Positions 17,077 to 26,676 of a DNA stretch of 64,000 nucleotides are shown piece by piece (within the stretch, counting starts at the first letter, position 1; the number at the start of each line of letters is the position of its first letter). The notes under the pieces were generated by a model. That model ran no database searches. It was not told the DNA's origin and saw nothing but the letters and a program-made list of their open reading frames with translations. The stretch is from CAWBOY01 sp963790585 (GTDB lineage: Bacteria; Planctomycetota; Planctomycetia; Gemmatales; Gemmataceae). The DNA is taken from assembly GCA_963790585.1 (NCBI GenBank), contig CAWBOY010000004.1, forward strand, positions 1,054,001-1,118,000. The letters run 5' to 3'. A program made the translations under genes and the position numbers.

Positions 17077-18577
17077 TGGCGGCTTCCTCAGGCAAGAGCA
17101 AATGCTGATAGTCGCTGGTTGGCCGTGGACCGACCGCGTCGGCACGCAACAACGGGTCCAGCGTGTCACGATGCAGATCGGCCAGTTCCTCCAGGAGCGG
17201 CTTGGGCTTGGCGGTCGCGGCAAGGATGCGTCGGATTGCCGCCAAGGAGTAGGCGCCGAAGCGGACGGCACGCTCGAAGGCGGCCTGTACATCTTTGCGT
17301 TGGTAGTGGGCTACCACTGCCAACAGTTGCTGGGCCTGTAGTTTGCCCTGGACTTGCTTGGCGAGCAAGCCGTCGAGGAACTGTACGGCCACCGGCCCCA
17401 GTTCCGCGAAGCGTTGCCGTAACAGCAGTTCACGCTGGCCGGGGTCGTCGGCGGGATGATGGGTCTTGTTCGACTGGCGAACGCCCGTGTGGGAGCTGGC
17501 CACGAGAAGGTGGCGTGCGATCTCCTCCAGACCGATCGAGTAGATGACGACTTCACTCTCGGTGACGCGTACAGGTAGCACCTGGCCGATGTACGTCCAC
17601 GGCACGGAGTACAGGTTGAGCCGATGGGTGACGTAGCCCTCGACGCTCACGTGGCGATAGATGACCTGGGCGGTGTCGAAGTCACAGGTCGGCAGCGTCA
17701 GCAAGTGTGGTTGTTCGTGTTGGTGACGCTGGAGTGGCGTCTCCTTGAAGTCGCGTAGGACACGGATGTCGGCGACGTTGTGCAGCCACCAGGTGGTCAC
17801 CTCGTTGAGATGCTCGAGGGTGTCGAAGGTGCGACCATTGAGCAAACTGCTTTCGACGTGGAACATCTTTCGCTCGACTTTACCCTTGGTTTGCGGTCGG
17901 CGCACGCGGCAGGCTTGTGGCCGGAAGCCGTAATGCGTGGCGAAGGCCAGGAACTTGGGGTTGTAGATAACGCCATCGGCGTCATGACGCAGCACCACGG
18001 CTTTGAAGTTGTCATACAGGCAGACCCGCGCGACGCCGCCAAGATGGTGGAAGGCATGTACGTGTTCTCGCAAGGTCGTTGTTAGATCCATCGATTCCAC
18101 GAAGCGTAGATACTGCCGGCGGGAGTAGCCGAGCAAATAGCTGAAGAGGTACACACGCCGGCGGCCTTCACGTGTAAAGTCGATGTCATAGACGCCGTAG
18201 TCCATTTGGGCTTGGATCCCTGGCCCGGTCTCGAAGCGCGGCACGGGTGGCCGCGCGGCGCGTGGCCGCAACAATCCCAGGCGCTGACGTACGACGGTGT
18301 ACTGGCCAGTGAAACCGCGTGCTTGCAACTCTTCCAAGGCGCGCATGGTGGTGAGATTCGGGTACTTGGCAAGCAACTCCTTCAAGAGCGGCTCGAAGGG
18401 ATCAATGATGCTGTGGCGTGGACGGGGCCGGGCGACCCGTCCGTCCCGCTGAGCTTGCACCTGTGCCAACGCGCGTGTCACGGCGCCACGCGACAGGCCC
18501 AATTCTTCCGCGATGGCACGCAACGACATCCCACTCTGACGCCGTTGCACGATCTCCAGACGCAACGCCTCATTCAT
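17015..18577 (-). CDS. istA: IstA transposase (copy 2)
   Basis: This 520-aa DDE transposase has an N-terminal HTH and an rve core as in copy 1; the protein differs by one residue (RQRFAELG). A synonymous-looking change also marks the stretch near 18030 (CGCGACGCC against CGCAACGCC). It is coupled to the ParB-like gene by an ATGA overlap at 18574-18577. It is full length, with no sign of decay. Confidence 0.94.
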   Translation of the reverse strand: MNEALRLEIVQRRQSGMSLRAIAEELGLSRGAVTRALAQVQAQRDGRVARPRPRHSIIDPFEPLLKELLAKYPNLTTMRALEELQARGFTGQYTVVRQRLGLLRPRAARPPVPRFETGPGIQAQMDYGVYDIDFTREGRRRVYLFSYLLGYSRRQYLRFVESMDLTTTLREHVHAFHHLGGVARVCLYDNFKAVVLRHDADGVIYNPKFLAFATHYGFRPQACRVRRPQTKGKVERKMFHVESSLLNGRTFDTLEHLNEVTTWWLHNVADIRVLRDFKETPLQRHQHEQPHLLTLPTCDFDTAQVIYRHVSVEGYVTHRLNLYSVPWTYIGQVLPVRVTESEVVIYSIGLEEIARHLLVASSHTGVRQSNKTHHPADDPGQRELLLRQRFAELGPVAVQFLDGLLAKQVQGKLQAQQLLAVVAHYQRKDVQAAFERAVRFGAYSLAAIRRILAATAKPKPLLEELADLHRDTLDPLLRADAVGPRPTSDYQHLLLPEEAANDASSQEKPFSETNTDATSA

Positions 18578-19488
18578 GGCAGCCTCATACGCTTGAGGTC
18601 CGGTCCCAACACCAACTCCGCCACCACATGGGACTGATCGCCGACACGCGCCAATATCGGCTGGAGGATCTCACGATCCTGCGTTCGCAACTCAAGCACG
18701 TTCGGCGTCCGAAGCCAATTCTCCAGACGAGTCAGTGTTTCCAAAGCCTGTCTCAAATGCTTCGCCAGCCAGTTCCCGGCTCCACTCAGACGTGGATCCC
18801 GCAATGCCGTCGGCATACCGTTTACCTGAGCCAACGCCTCACGAGGCTTCGCCAGCACGAACGCCGCCTGCTCGTCACTGGCACCTTGCAACAACTCGAT
18901 CACGCCGCTCACTTCCTGAGCCGTCAACGTCTCCCGGCGCGTCAACTCCAACAATGCTTCCTGGTTGCCCACGGGCAACCGCGTCAATTGACGGGCCAAC
19001 GACGGACCCACTAATCCCAAACGCAAATCCTCTTTCACCGCCACACTCAACCGCTCCAACAACGCCAGGCGGCGACACACCCAACTCTTGTGTCGGCCCA
19101 ACAAGTGGGCCGCTTCCACCTGCGTCATCCCATCGTCACGTACCAACCCCTGGACAACCCAGGCCTCCTCCAACTCCCGTACCGGACCCTGACCACGGTT
19201 CAACCCCAGAATCGCCGCCTTTGCCGTCGGCTCATCCACCTCCAATACTCGTACGCTCAAACTCCTTAACCCACCTACCTGGCGTGCCGCCGCATAACGC
19301 TTGAAGCCGTCGAGGAGTTCCAATTTTTGCTCACGCATACACACCACCACCGGTGACAACTGCCCCCAACGACGCAGCGATCCCGCCATTGCTTCCTCCG
19401 CCTCCAAATCGGTCAGGCGATAACGCCGATAGTGCTGGCCCAGGTCGGCAAGCATCACCGGTCGTGAGATACCGTCGTTCCAAGCCAT
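18574..19488 (-). CDS. ParB/RepB-like protein of IS21 element (copy 2)
   Basis: This 304-aa protein is identical in sequence to copy 1. The start MAWNDGISRP at 19488 is chosen as for copy 1. The ParB-like N-terminus (LLDGFKRYAAARQ) and KorB-type HTH (VEAAHLLGRHKSWVCRRLAL) suggest specific DNA binding. Its retention in all three copies of the element supports a role in the element's life cycle, such as end recognition, target choice or control of istAB, but none of these is shown. Confidence 0.75.
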   Translation of the reverse strand: MAWNDGISRPVMLADLGQHYRRYRLTDLEAEEAMAGSLRRWGQLSPVVVCMREQKLELLDGFKRYAAARQVGGLRSLSVRVLEVDEPTAKAAILGLNRGQGPVRELEEAWVVQGLVRDDGMTQVEAAHLLGRHKSWVCRRLALLERLSVAVKEDLRLGLVGPSLARQLTRLPVGNQEALLELTRRETLTAQEVSGVIELLQGASDEQAAFVLAKPREALAQVNGMPTALRDPRLSGAGNWLAKHLRQALETLTRLENWLRTPNVLELRTQDREILQPILARVGDQSHVVAELVLGPDLKRMRLP

Positions 19489-19643
19489 GTACGTACCCTC
19501 CACCAAACCTCCCTCTTTCCTCCATTCGAAGAAAGGAAACGGGGGACGCAAAATCGCTCTCGCGACCGCCCGCTCCTCTCTCCGGTTTGGGGTGGAGGCA
19601 CTTTATCCTGGCTGCTCGCTCAAAAATATCTGCAAAGACTTGG

Positions 19644-20180
19644 TCACGACGTATCTGGAGGCCGCACACGCTCGGTCACACGTTCCGAACGCCAGCGCCG
19701 ACGCCGCGACCGATAGCGCGCCTCACGATCCAACACGCGACGTAACGCCAGTCGGCAGGCCAAACTACAGAATCGCTTGCACGATTGTTCATCGGCGATC
19801 GGGAAAAGCTCATAACAACCCGGTCGATCGCAGGGCCGCCTGGCAAAATCATCGCACGCAGACCCTGGGCGCTGGCCCTCGCGCGGCAAAGCTTCGTCAG
19901 CTGACTCGGTTCGCTGTTGCTGACGCTGTCGCTCGCGATACCGCCGGCTCTGTTCCCGCCGCCGCTCTTGGCCTCGCTCGGTGGACCGATAACGCTGGCT
20001 CGCCTGCCAGCGTCGCCACCGCTGTGCCTCCCGGCGACAGGCCGCGCTGCAATAGCGCGCCTGAGGACGCGCCGGCGTGAAGCGTCGCTCACAACCCTTG
20101 AGCAAACAACGCCGCGTTCGACGAAGACATGGTGCCTCTGGCCGTTGGCCACAGAAATGCTGAAATGAGGGTGGGCCCAA
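19644..20180 (-). CDS. Two-cluster zinc-finger protein of IS21 element (copy 2, intact)
   Basis: This 178-aa protein has a first cluster CLLKGCERRF ... YCSAACRREA and a second CDRPGCYELF ... FCSLACRLALRR. Each is a CxxxxC plus CxxxC pair able to hold one Zn ion. Between and after them lie strongly basic Arg/Gln helices (RWQASQRYRS, RYRERQRQQQR). The pattern suggests a small nucleic-acid-binding protein; no catalytic residues are apparent. It is the first gene in the element, about 155 bp before the ParB-like gene and about 260 bp inside the right end. The family is not one I can name. Confidence 0.65.
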   Translation of the reverse strand: MGPPSFQHFCGQRPEAPCLRRTRRCLLKGCERRFTPARPQARYCSAACRREAQRWRRWQASQRYRSTERGQERRREQSRRYRERQRQQQRTESADEALPREGQRPGSACDDFARRPCDRPGCYELFPIADEQSCKRFCSLACRLALRRVLDREARYRSRRRRWRSERVTERVRPPDTS

Positions 20181-20438
20181 GGGAGGTCTTGCTCCCGCCG
20201 GTCAAGTCTCGGGGCCAGGTTGCGCCTGGCTCCGAGGCGTTTTGGCGCCGAGTGGCGCTGGGAAGTGCTTCAAGCCTATCACAAAATCCCAACCAAAGAA
20301 CCACGCCGCGTGCTGGCCCGGGACAGTGCACGCCTATGGCCCTCTACGAAAGCGCGCGGCCTGGCCCGCGATCCTGCCTGCGCCGCCCTGGCCCGGGCCA
20401 CCGCGCAATTTTGGCCCCATGCTAAAACGCTGCTGACA

Positions 20439-20928
20439 GGCTATGGCCCTCCGTTTCCTTGTCACGCAGGTCCAGCGCAAACACCCAGCCGTGTAATGTG
20501 GCTTCGTAGGAAGCCTCGAGCTCGCGAAGAGCATCCTGGAGCCTGCCAAATCGATTCAAACGAGTAATCGTTCGCAATCTCGCTATCAGTTCGATGCTTG
20601 CGATGGGCTTAGTAAGATAATCATCCGCCCCGGCCTCAAGGCCTAACAGGCGCGAATCACTGTCACTGAGTGATGTCAGAATGAGAATTGGAACATCGGC
20701 AAGCTTGGGATTGGACCGAAGCCTCCTCGTAACCTCGAAGCCATCCATTCCTGGCATATGCACATCAAGGAGAATGACGTCGGGGCAAAGGCCATCCGCT
20801 TGCCTTAGCGCTGATTCGCCATCCGCCGCGTATTCGAGGTCATAGTGTTCCTTTGCCAACACCAAGCCCAACGTGTCCCTGATCTTTTCCTCGTCATCTA
20901 CTATTAGTATTATTCCTGGCTTTCTCAT
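20439..20928 (-). pseudogene. Response regulator (HD-GYP type?), truncated by IS21 copy 2
   Basis: The intact receiver domain covers residues 1-120, with acidic Asp11/Asp12, phospho-acceptor Asp55 in VILLDVHMPGMDGF, Thr85 and Lys107 in DYLTKPI. After a linker, ALDLRDKETEGHS begins what looks like an HD-GYP cyclic-di-GMP phosphodiesterase domain (RpfG-type proteins carry LxLRDxxTxGHSxR at this point). The gene stops there at the IS21 end, so the output domain is lost. No matching 3' part is seen in the window. About 160 host residues remain, and the frame runs a few residues into the element. Confidence 0.85.
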
Positions 20929-21010
20929 AGATTTAATCTCGTATATTCAGTAGCACAGGAATCGCGTCGTAGGTAAATGACTATTGTTAATAAAATGAGA
21001 CGATGGGTCA

Positions 21011-21774
21011 TCACAATTTCATTAAGGCTCCTTGCGCGGCGGCATAGAGTCGCTGTTCGGCCGATAGGCCTGTCTTGGTCAAATCGGCCCTTCGTAGCTT
21101 GGCGCCGTCAAACATTGCCCCTTCCACGTTGGCATAATGTAGATCTGCGCGATTTAGATTTGCCCCGATCAGGTTGGTTGCCTTCATATTTGCATTGCTT
21201 AGATCCGCTTGGGTTAGATCGACGCCACGCATGTTAGTCATGCTTAGGTCAGCTTTCGTTAAGTTGGCTTCGATTAGCTTTGATTCACTCATATCCGCGC
21301 CGTGGAAATTACAGCCTACCAAGTCGCTTTTGGATATATTTGAGCCTCGAATGTCGGCCCACTGCAAATCTGACTCGCTAAGGTCCACCTCGCACAGATT
21401 TGTCGTATTGAGGTTGCTTTTCTGGAGGTTTGCCTTGTTTATGGTGGCCTTAGCTAGGCTGGCTCCTTGCATGTTTGCACCGCTTAAGTCAGTGCCGGTC
21501 ATTCGCGCCCCAGCCAGGTTCGTTCCGATTAGCTTTGCTTGCCTCATGTTCGCGCCGTTCAGGATTGCGCCTGTAGATTCGCCCCACAAAGGTTCGAGTC
21601 GCTAAGGATCGCCCCCTGTAAATTGGCTTTTTCGAAGTTGCAGCCAACAAGGTTTGCATTACTTAGGTCGATTCCTGCCAACCATAAAGGTTGCTGGCTA
21701 TTTAGCAGTCGATAGAGCTCAAGATTCGAGATTTCCATGCTGAATTCTGTCCATTTCATTGGGCGTCTAGACAA
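21011..21774 (-). pseudogene. Pentapeptide-repeat protein, frameshifted
   Basis: Two overlapping reading frames together give about 250 aa of A(D/N)LxX repeats. The 5' part (21559-21774) runs MKWTEFSMEISNLELYRLL ... SDSNLCGANLQAQS and stops. The 3' part (21011-21589) resumes with GAILNGANMRQAKLIGTN and contains over 20 pentapeptides. One missing base near 21580 explains the break. Such proteins fold as right-handed quadrilateral helices. Some mimic DNA and protect gyrase, but most have no known role. It lies 80 bp upstream of the truncated response regulator, on the same strand. Confidence 0.8.
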
Positions 21775-22476
21775 GGTTACCCACTAAGCCGACCTCTTCT
21801 TAGGATTTGCGCCAAAATAAGTTACCGAATTTGGTTTCGCCCTGGCCAAGAACTACGGCATTTCGGCGGCGATGGCCGGCAACTTGTTTTGGCGCGAGTC
21901 CTTAGGCACAAAAACGAAATTATCTTTTCGGAACGCCTAAAATTGCGGGCGAGACTGTTTGACAGCGCCGCTCGACTTTTTTTGTGGCTAATCTACCTGG
22001 TTATGAATGCTGAGCAATTTCGTGGTATACCATTATGACTCAGCATGCGGGGCAGCTTATCCCGTACGACGCCAGTGATCGCTGGGGTTGCCGTTGGACC
22101 GAAGAGCGGCCGTTATACCGATACTCGTAATCGTAAGGCCGTTAGATGAAGTCGGTAATCCGTAATAGTTCACGGCTATGCGGAGGATCCTTCACGATAT
22201 CGAGTGGCGAGGGCGCAACGAACGATCCTGCCTTATGAGTTCTGTAATCAATGAGCCTGGCGGCTTTAGCTGGCTAGACCTCAAACAAGCGAATGCGAAT
22301 GCCTCTCGCGAACTTCGTGTACCGGCTCTTGAAGGCGCACCTTCCTCGGGCTGTCGATGGCGACAGCGCTGAAGCGCAATTGAGACGTTGCTCATGGGCA
22401 AGTTTCCTTTCTGCGGACTACGCTGGATGGGTCGCGGCGGATCGGAGCATCCGGACTCCGACTTCAGATTGCTGGA
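21775..22476. other. Gene-poor stretch left of the IS1380 transposase
   Basis: No convincing complete gene is seen. A rightward open reading near 21826-21942 (EFGFALAKNYGISAAMAGNL then WRESLG) and another near 22293-22480 look like decayed ends of older genes, without recognisable family. The left end of the IS1380 element presumably lies in the last part, but I could not define its terminal repeat. Confidence 0.4.
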
Positions 22477-24051
22477 TCAGCATCGCAACGACTCGAACAC
22501 GCGGAAGAAGATCGTTTGGTAAGGATTCCACGAGAGCAACCGATAGAGCAGGCGACGACCGCTACGAATTAACTGGCACGGCATTCGCACAAACGCCTGG
22601 ACAAAGGTGCGGAACTCCAGACCCAACACCCACTGTTTTTGTTTCTGGTGGTGTTCCCGCCAACGTCCAGGCTGTACCGGGATCAGCAACGTGAACCAGG
22701 CCTTTAGGTTCCAGGCCAACGCCGTCATCACCATGTAGGCCCAATTGCTGGTCAAATTGTCCAACCCTGCCCGTAAGGCCCAACAGCCATGCAGCAGTTG
22801 AGCCAACAGGTTCTCCTGATCGCAGCGGTCGTTGGCATCCAACACGATCTCGTCCGGCTCGCGTAGCCAATCGTTAGTCAGATAGAAGAAGTAACGTACC
22901 TCGGGAAACAACAAGACATTGCCTTTTTCATGGGTGATCTTCTTACGTACCACGATCATGCGGTACGTCTCGCGACAGGCGGTAGGCTGGTAGTTGAACT
23001 CGGCCACCTCCTCCGCTTGGAGGCGCAGGACCTCAAACTCACGCTCGCGCACGATCCGATCCTTGACCTTGTCCGGACGTCGTCGCGGACTGTTCTTTGG
23101 TTGGTATTGCAGAGGACGTGCCAGCGTTTTCCAGATTCTTTCCGGCAGATCATGGGCCAAGGTGCGGACATTCTCCATGTTGTCGTAGCCAAAGATAAAG
23201 CGAACACGCTTGTCCGCATTCCAGCGATCCAGGTGTTCCGTTTGTGAAAATGCGGTGTCGCCTCGGAGGAATACTTGCTGAAAGCCACCACGAAAGCAAA
23301 CCTCCAAACAGCGATCCACCTCCGTGGCCGCTCCCTCGTGCGAGGGACGGTTACCGGAACGGTTGACGATGCTCAACACTTCGTTGGTTTCCGCCAAGGA
23401 TAACAGCAAGGCGTGATAACCCCAAGTGCCGTCGTAGGAGATGTCCATGCCCTGTTTGCATCGACCGGTAGTTTCCACGAGGACTCCATCCATGTCGATG
23501 GTGGCACGGCGGAAGAAATCCACTGGTTGTTCGGCCCACGCTTTGAGGCGGGCTTCGTGAAATACATTTTGCAGGATGTGGATATGCTCCGGTTGGAAAC
23601 GACGGCAGAAATCTCCAGAGGTGGTCGGGTCGGGAATACGTTGGGCGTCGAGGGCATCGAGAAAGACCTCGTCGTTGCGGCGTAGCTCGATGTCCTGGAG
23701 GCAGGTGCCCTCACACAGGGCGTTGTAGGCCAGATTAAGCACGTGATCGGACTCGTGGTAGGGCAGGTGGACTTTGAGCAGATGCAACTTCTGGTCGATG
23801 GTCTCGGGCAGTTTGAGCCAGCGTGCGAGTTTGTGGAAGGCCCCAATGCCGCCGTGTGCCGTGCCACGATCGCGTTCGGCAATATCGTAGTGGATGTTGG
23901 CGGCTCGAAACATCGGCCGATCGACGCGGCCGAGCTTGGTTTTGTCGAGTCGACGAGTGATGCGACGCTTGCGTTTGGCCAGTTGGCGTTGTATCTTGGC
24001 TTTCACTCGAAATTCCTTTTCTTCTTGGGTGTGTTTTGACCGGCAAATCAT
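22477..24051 (-). CDS. IS1380-family transposase
   Basis: This 524-aa DDE transposase has the IS1380-type core TIDMDGVLVETTGRCKQGMD ... TWGYHALLLSLAETNEV, then NRSGNRPSHEGAA and VFLRGDTAFSQ. These carry the first two acidic residues; ANDRCDQENLLAQL holds the C-terminal Glu region. The length is right for the family and the frame is intact. The element's outer boundaries are unclear. On the right it must end before about 24176, because it interrupts a fragment of the module B 198-aa-type gene there. Confidence 0.9.
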   Translation of the reverse strand: MICRSKHTQEEKEFRVKAKIQRQLAKRKRRITRRLDKTKLGRVDRPMFRAANIHYDIAERDRGTAHGGIGAFHKLARWLKLPETIDQKLHLLKVHLPYHESDHVLNLAYNALCEGTCLQDIELRRNDEVFLDALDAQRIPDPTTSGDFCRRFQPEHIHILQNVFHEARLKAWAEQPVDFFRRATIDMDGVLVETTGRCKQGMDISYDGTWGYHALLLSLAETNEVLSIVNRSGNRPSHEGAATEVDRCLEVCFRGGFQQVFLRGDTAFSQTEHLDRWNADKRVRFIFGYDNMENVRTLAHDLPERIWKTLARPLQYQPKNSPRRRPDKVKDRIVREREFEVLRLQAEEVAEFNYQPTACRETYRMIVVRKKITHEKGNVLLFPEVRYFFYLTNDWLREPDEIVLDANDRCDQENLLAQLLHGCWALRAGLDNLTSNWAYMVMTALAWNLKAWFTLLIPVQPGRWREHHQKQKQWVLGLEFRTFVQAFVRMPCQLIRSGRRLLYRLLSWNPYQTIFFRVFESLRC

Positions 24052-24171
24052 TAAACACCGCAGAAAGAGCGAGGGATTTCGAGTTTTTCACGATATTTCG
24101 AGAGAAAAGCGACGGGGGCTTCGCTTGCTTGAGGGCTAGAGCTTGGCGGCGGTTATTCACCAAATAAGGCC

Positions 24172-24258
24172 GCCACGCCCCACGGCAGCGGTGATAAGGG
24201 GAAGGCGTTCTGTCGGCTTCAGTTTATTGTAAAATCCCGCCAAGGATTTGATGTTCAT
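24172..24258 (-). pseudogene. 5' fragment of a 198-aa module gene, cut by the IS1380 element
   Basis: MNIKSLAGFYNKLKPTERLP then LITAAVGRG is closely similar to the N-terminus of the module A gene at 12887 and then departs into RGGLIW and a stop. The rest of this copy is missing, replaced by the IS1380 element. Its relation to the C-terminal fragment just to the right suggests two tandem copies once existed. Confidence 0.7.
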
Positions 24259-24414
24259 TGATCGCCTCCTATCGATGTTCCAGCGAATCGAATTCTCCGG
24301 AAACACGGTCATCCGCCCGACCGCCAAAACGAAGCCGTAAAGTCCGTGCTGAGCCATGCGGAGCGGTTGGGTCGAGAATGGGTTTAGCGTAAGCGCTGAA
24401 AACGCAACAGGCCA

Positions 24415-24835
24415 ATGATTCCACCACTTTAGGCGCCGCTGAATCAATTCGCGCACGCTTCCGCGCCGACCTTTCAACCGACGGTACTTCGACGTCTTTT
24501 TTGCCAATCTGCTTCAGATGTGCGGCCATTTCTTCCGGCTTCCAAACCGACATCCGGGCATTCGCCGCGATCTCCCGTAACGTTTCGAAGCCAGTCAGAA
24601 ACTGTAGCAGTCCCTCTGGATTATTCGGCCCTTCCGAATAGGCCAGCTTCCAAGCGTCCACTTCGACGCAAAGCCGGTATCCGGCAAATTTCGCAATTTC
24701 CAGGAGACGTTCGCCACGCGCCACGTCGTCGGCATCGTCGGGAAACGACTGGCATTCCGCCGAGAGCCCCAAATTCCGCCAAAACAGGACCGCGAGATCG
24801 AGTTGCTCGATCATGTGGAGCAGAGGCAGCATCAA
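24415..24835 (-). pseudogene. 3' fragment of a 198-aa module gene (module B)
   Basis: Starting at MIEQLDLAVLFWRNLGLSAE, it follows the module A protein through WKPEEMAAHLKQIGKKDVEV, then shifts frame and continues as VRELIQRRLKWWNHW, the counterpart of MRELIEWRVKWWDE. The N-terminal third, and all of the ParB-methyltransferase, HTH and 101-aa genes expected between it and the divergent promoter region, are missing. This is consistent with an internal deletion of module B. Confidence 0.7.
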
Positions 24836-24972
24836 CCGGTCCTCGCCCAGGCGTGAAACCTGAGAGAGTCGGGTCCGAAGTTAAGCTACCAAGCTGAATT
24901 CCGCAATTCCGCGCTATTTTTCCGATGCTGGCCTTAAGGTGTCTCCGAGGGTGAGGTAACTGTGTTGTCATG

Positions 24973-24985
24973 CGGGTAATACCCG
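24973..24985. promoter_or_regulatory. Conserved palindrome CGGGTAATACCCG, module B
   Basis: This is the same 13-bp perfect inverted repeat as at 10610-10622, 36 bp from the HARE-HTH start, with conserved flanks on both sides. Its survival in a module that has lost the opposite arm supports control of the HARE-HTH/ATPase arm. Confidence 0.55.
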
Positions 24986-25020
24986 TCCTACAAGTACAAG
25001 TTTCATAGGGAGTTACGATC

Positions 25021-25557
25021 ATGACGCGGAAGAAAAATGGTCCAGGAGAATCAGCCTCAGACCTCCCGGCACTGAAAATCGGGAGTCGGGTGCGCTCTAC
25101 CGACGACAACGTCGAGGGACACATCGTTTGGGCCAACGGCGTGTCGGTGAAGATTAAGTGGAACGATGGCGAACAGGTCACGTGGAAGCGGGCGGAGCTG
25201 GCGAGCAAAGGATTGGAGTTTCTGGATGATGACCTCCAGGAGGTCACCACAGCCAGCGAGGCTCCCACGGTAATAAAGCTCGCCTTGGCAAATACGCCGA
25301 AGTCATTGGAGGCAGGCGATACGGCCGAGAAGAAGATGAGCGCCCTGGACGCCGCTGCGAAGGTCCTGGCGGAATCTCGGAAGCCGATGACCTGCCAGGA
25401 GCTGATCGGAGCGATGGCCATCAAGAACTACTGGAGCTCGCCCGGCGGCAAAACGCCAGCGGCCACGTTGTACAGCGCCATCTTGCGCGAGCTGGCCCGC
25501 GGGGATGAGTCCCGCTTCGTCAAAACAGGTCGCGGCTATTTCACACTCAAGGCATAA
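25021..25557 (+). CDS. HARE-HTH-like winged-helix protein, module B
   Basis: This 178-aa protein is intact and closely similar to the module A paralogue, with the same SH3-like N-terminus (IGSRVRSTDDNVEGHIVWAN) and HARE-type C-terminus (DAAAKVLAESRKPMTCQELI). Substitutions are scattered and mostly conservative, which suggests the protein has been under selection since duplication. AGGGAGTTACGATC precedes the ATG. It is followed after 20 bp by the ATPase gene. Confidence 0.65.
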   Translation: MTRKKNGPGESASDLPALKIGSRVRSTDDNVEGHIVWANGVSVKIKWNDGEQVTWKRAELASKGLEFLDDDLQEVTTASEAPTVIKLALANTPKSLEAGDTAEKKMSALDAAAKVLAESRKPMTCQELIGAMAIKNYWSSPGGKTPAATLYSAILRELARGDESRFVKTGRGYFTLKA

Positions 25558-25577
25558 CCACCAAAGGAGCCACCACC

Positions 25578-26627
25578 ATGGCATCTTTCCAGAAGCCGCA
25601 GTCCCTAAAAGCCGCGCTCAAGCTGGGCATTTACGGTCCCGCCGGCAGCGGCAAGACCTTCACGTCACTGCTGATCGCCGAGGGCTTGGCCCAGCACACG
25701 GGCAAGCGCGTCGCCTGCTGCGACACCGAGTTCGGCACCGCCTTCTACGGTCAGGAGGTAAGCCAACGCACCGCCCATCCGCAGGCGTTCGACTTCGACG
25801 TGTTACACACGAAATCGATCACCGAAGTGCTCGCCGCTCTAAAGAACCTCGACCATGGCACGCATGGCGTGATCGTAATCGACTCGATCACGCACCTTTG
25901 GGATGCCTGCCGTAACGCCTACACCGGGCGGCAAACGAAAATCGGGTCGATCCCGATGCACGCGTGGACTCTGATCAAAAAACCTTATAAAGAACTTCTG
26001 CATTTTTTGTTGACGTCGCCGTTGCACGTCGTCATCTGCGGGCGACAGGGGATCGACTATGGCGAGGATGAATCCAGCGGTGAGCTGAAGAGCCTTGGCT
26101 TCCGCATGCGTGCCGAGGGAGAGACAGCCTACGAACCGGACGTGCTGTTGCGTCTCGAATCGCATCGACCGGCCAAGAACAAACCCGCCTTCCCGGTAGC
26201 CCACGTCGAGAAGGACCGTACCGGTGTTCTCGCGGGCCAGACGATCTCCTGGCCTGACTTCGACAAGGTCGCAAAACCCCTTCTGCCGTTGCTCGGTTTG
26301 ACACAGGCGGTAGCGCCAACGGATGATGAGGTCGGCCAGCAAGATGCGGAGGCGATCTTGCGCCAGGAAACGCTGCGCTTGCAGCAATCGGCGGACCTGG
26401 CATCGACATACGCGCTGCGATTCAAGGAGGCGGAAACGGTGGTTGTCCTTGAACGCCTTGGCAAGGAGTTGACGCCGCAAGTCAAGAGTTTACTGGCTGC
26501 AGTCGACTTGGCTCGGGTGCGGATTGCGTATACGAAGCGGTTGGGGCAGCTCAAGGGCGATGGTGCAGGAGGGGAACATAGCCCTGTGGATGGCAGCGTT
26601 CCAGCCGGCGGCTTGGCGACGCCGTGA
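25578..26627 (+). CDS. RecA-like AAA ATPase (Sak4-type), module B
   Basis: This 349-aa protein has Walker A GPAGSGKTFTS (residues 20-30) and Walker B GVIVIDSITHLWD, and the same length as the module A paralogue. AAAGGAGCCACCACC before ATG 25578 is a strong ribosome site and fixes the start. Probably a single-strand-DNA-handling ATPase working with the HARE-HTH partner; this is inferred from family resemblance only. Confidence 0.7.
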   Translation: MASFQKPQSLKAALKLGIYGPAGSGKTFTSLLIAEGLAQHTGKRVACCDTEFGTAFYGQEVSQRTAHPQAFDFDVLHTKSITEVLAALKNLDHGTHGVIVIDSITHLWDACRNAYTGRQTKIGSIPMHAWTLIKKPYKELLHFLLTSPLHVVICGRQGIDYGEDESSGELKSLGFRMRAEGETAYEPDVLLRLESHRPAKNKPAFPVAHVEKDRTGVLAGQTISWPDFDKVAKPLLPLLGLTQAVAPTDDEVGQQDAEAILRQETLRLQQSADLASTYALRFKEAETVVVLERLGKELTPQVKSLLAAVDLARVRIAYTKRLGQLKGDGAGGEHSPVDGSVPAGGLATP

Positions 26628-26653
26628 TGGCGTGGGATAGCGAGGAATCAACC

Positions 26654-26676
26654 GAGGCCTCCATTGCGGGGGCCTC
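26654..26676 (+). terminator. Conserved hairpin after the module B ATPase
   Basis: GAGGCC (26654-26659) and GGCCTC (26671-26676) pair around an 11-nt loop, as after the module A ATPase. There is no pronounced T-run. Homology with module A continues beyond it, through GGACGCGACAGGCG to at least a GGTGAATTC near 26814. Confidence 0.5.

Larger units (their letters stand above)
16157..20438 (-). mobile_element. IS21-family element, copy 2 (four-gene, 4282 bp, no target duplication)
   Basis: The ends and gene order match copy 1 and both copies have the same orientation. The outer 8 bp are TCATAGAG on the left and GGCTATGG on the right, so there is no target-site duplication. Left flank is the interior of a CRISPR repeat and right flank is the interior of a response-regulator gene. 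This indicates a deletion or recombination that joined unrelated flanks, not a simple insertion. Relative to copy 1, it has an extra G restoring the zinc-finger frame (near 19868) and a few base changes. Confidence 0.92.

Noticed and set aside
13842..20438. Possible cas genes near the CRISPR array
   Set aside because: I checked both sides for Cas1/Cas2, Cas3, Cas9, Cas12 or Cascade-like proteins and saw none. Neighbouring genes are module A on the left and IS21 on the right.
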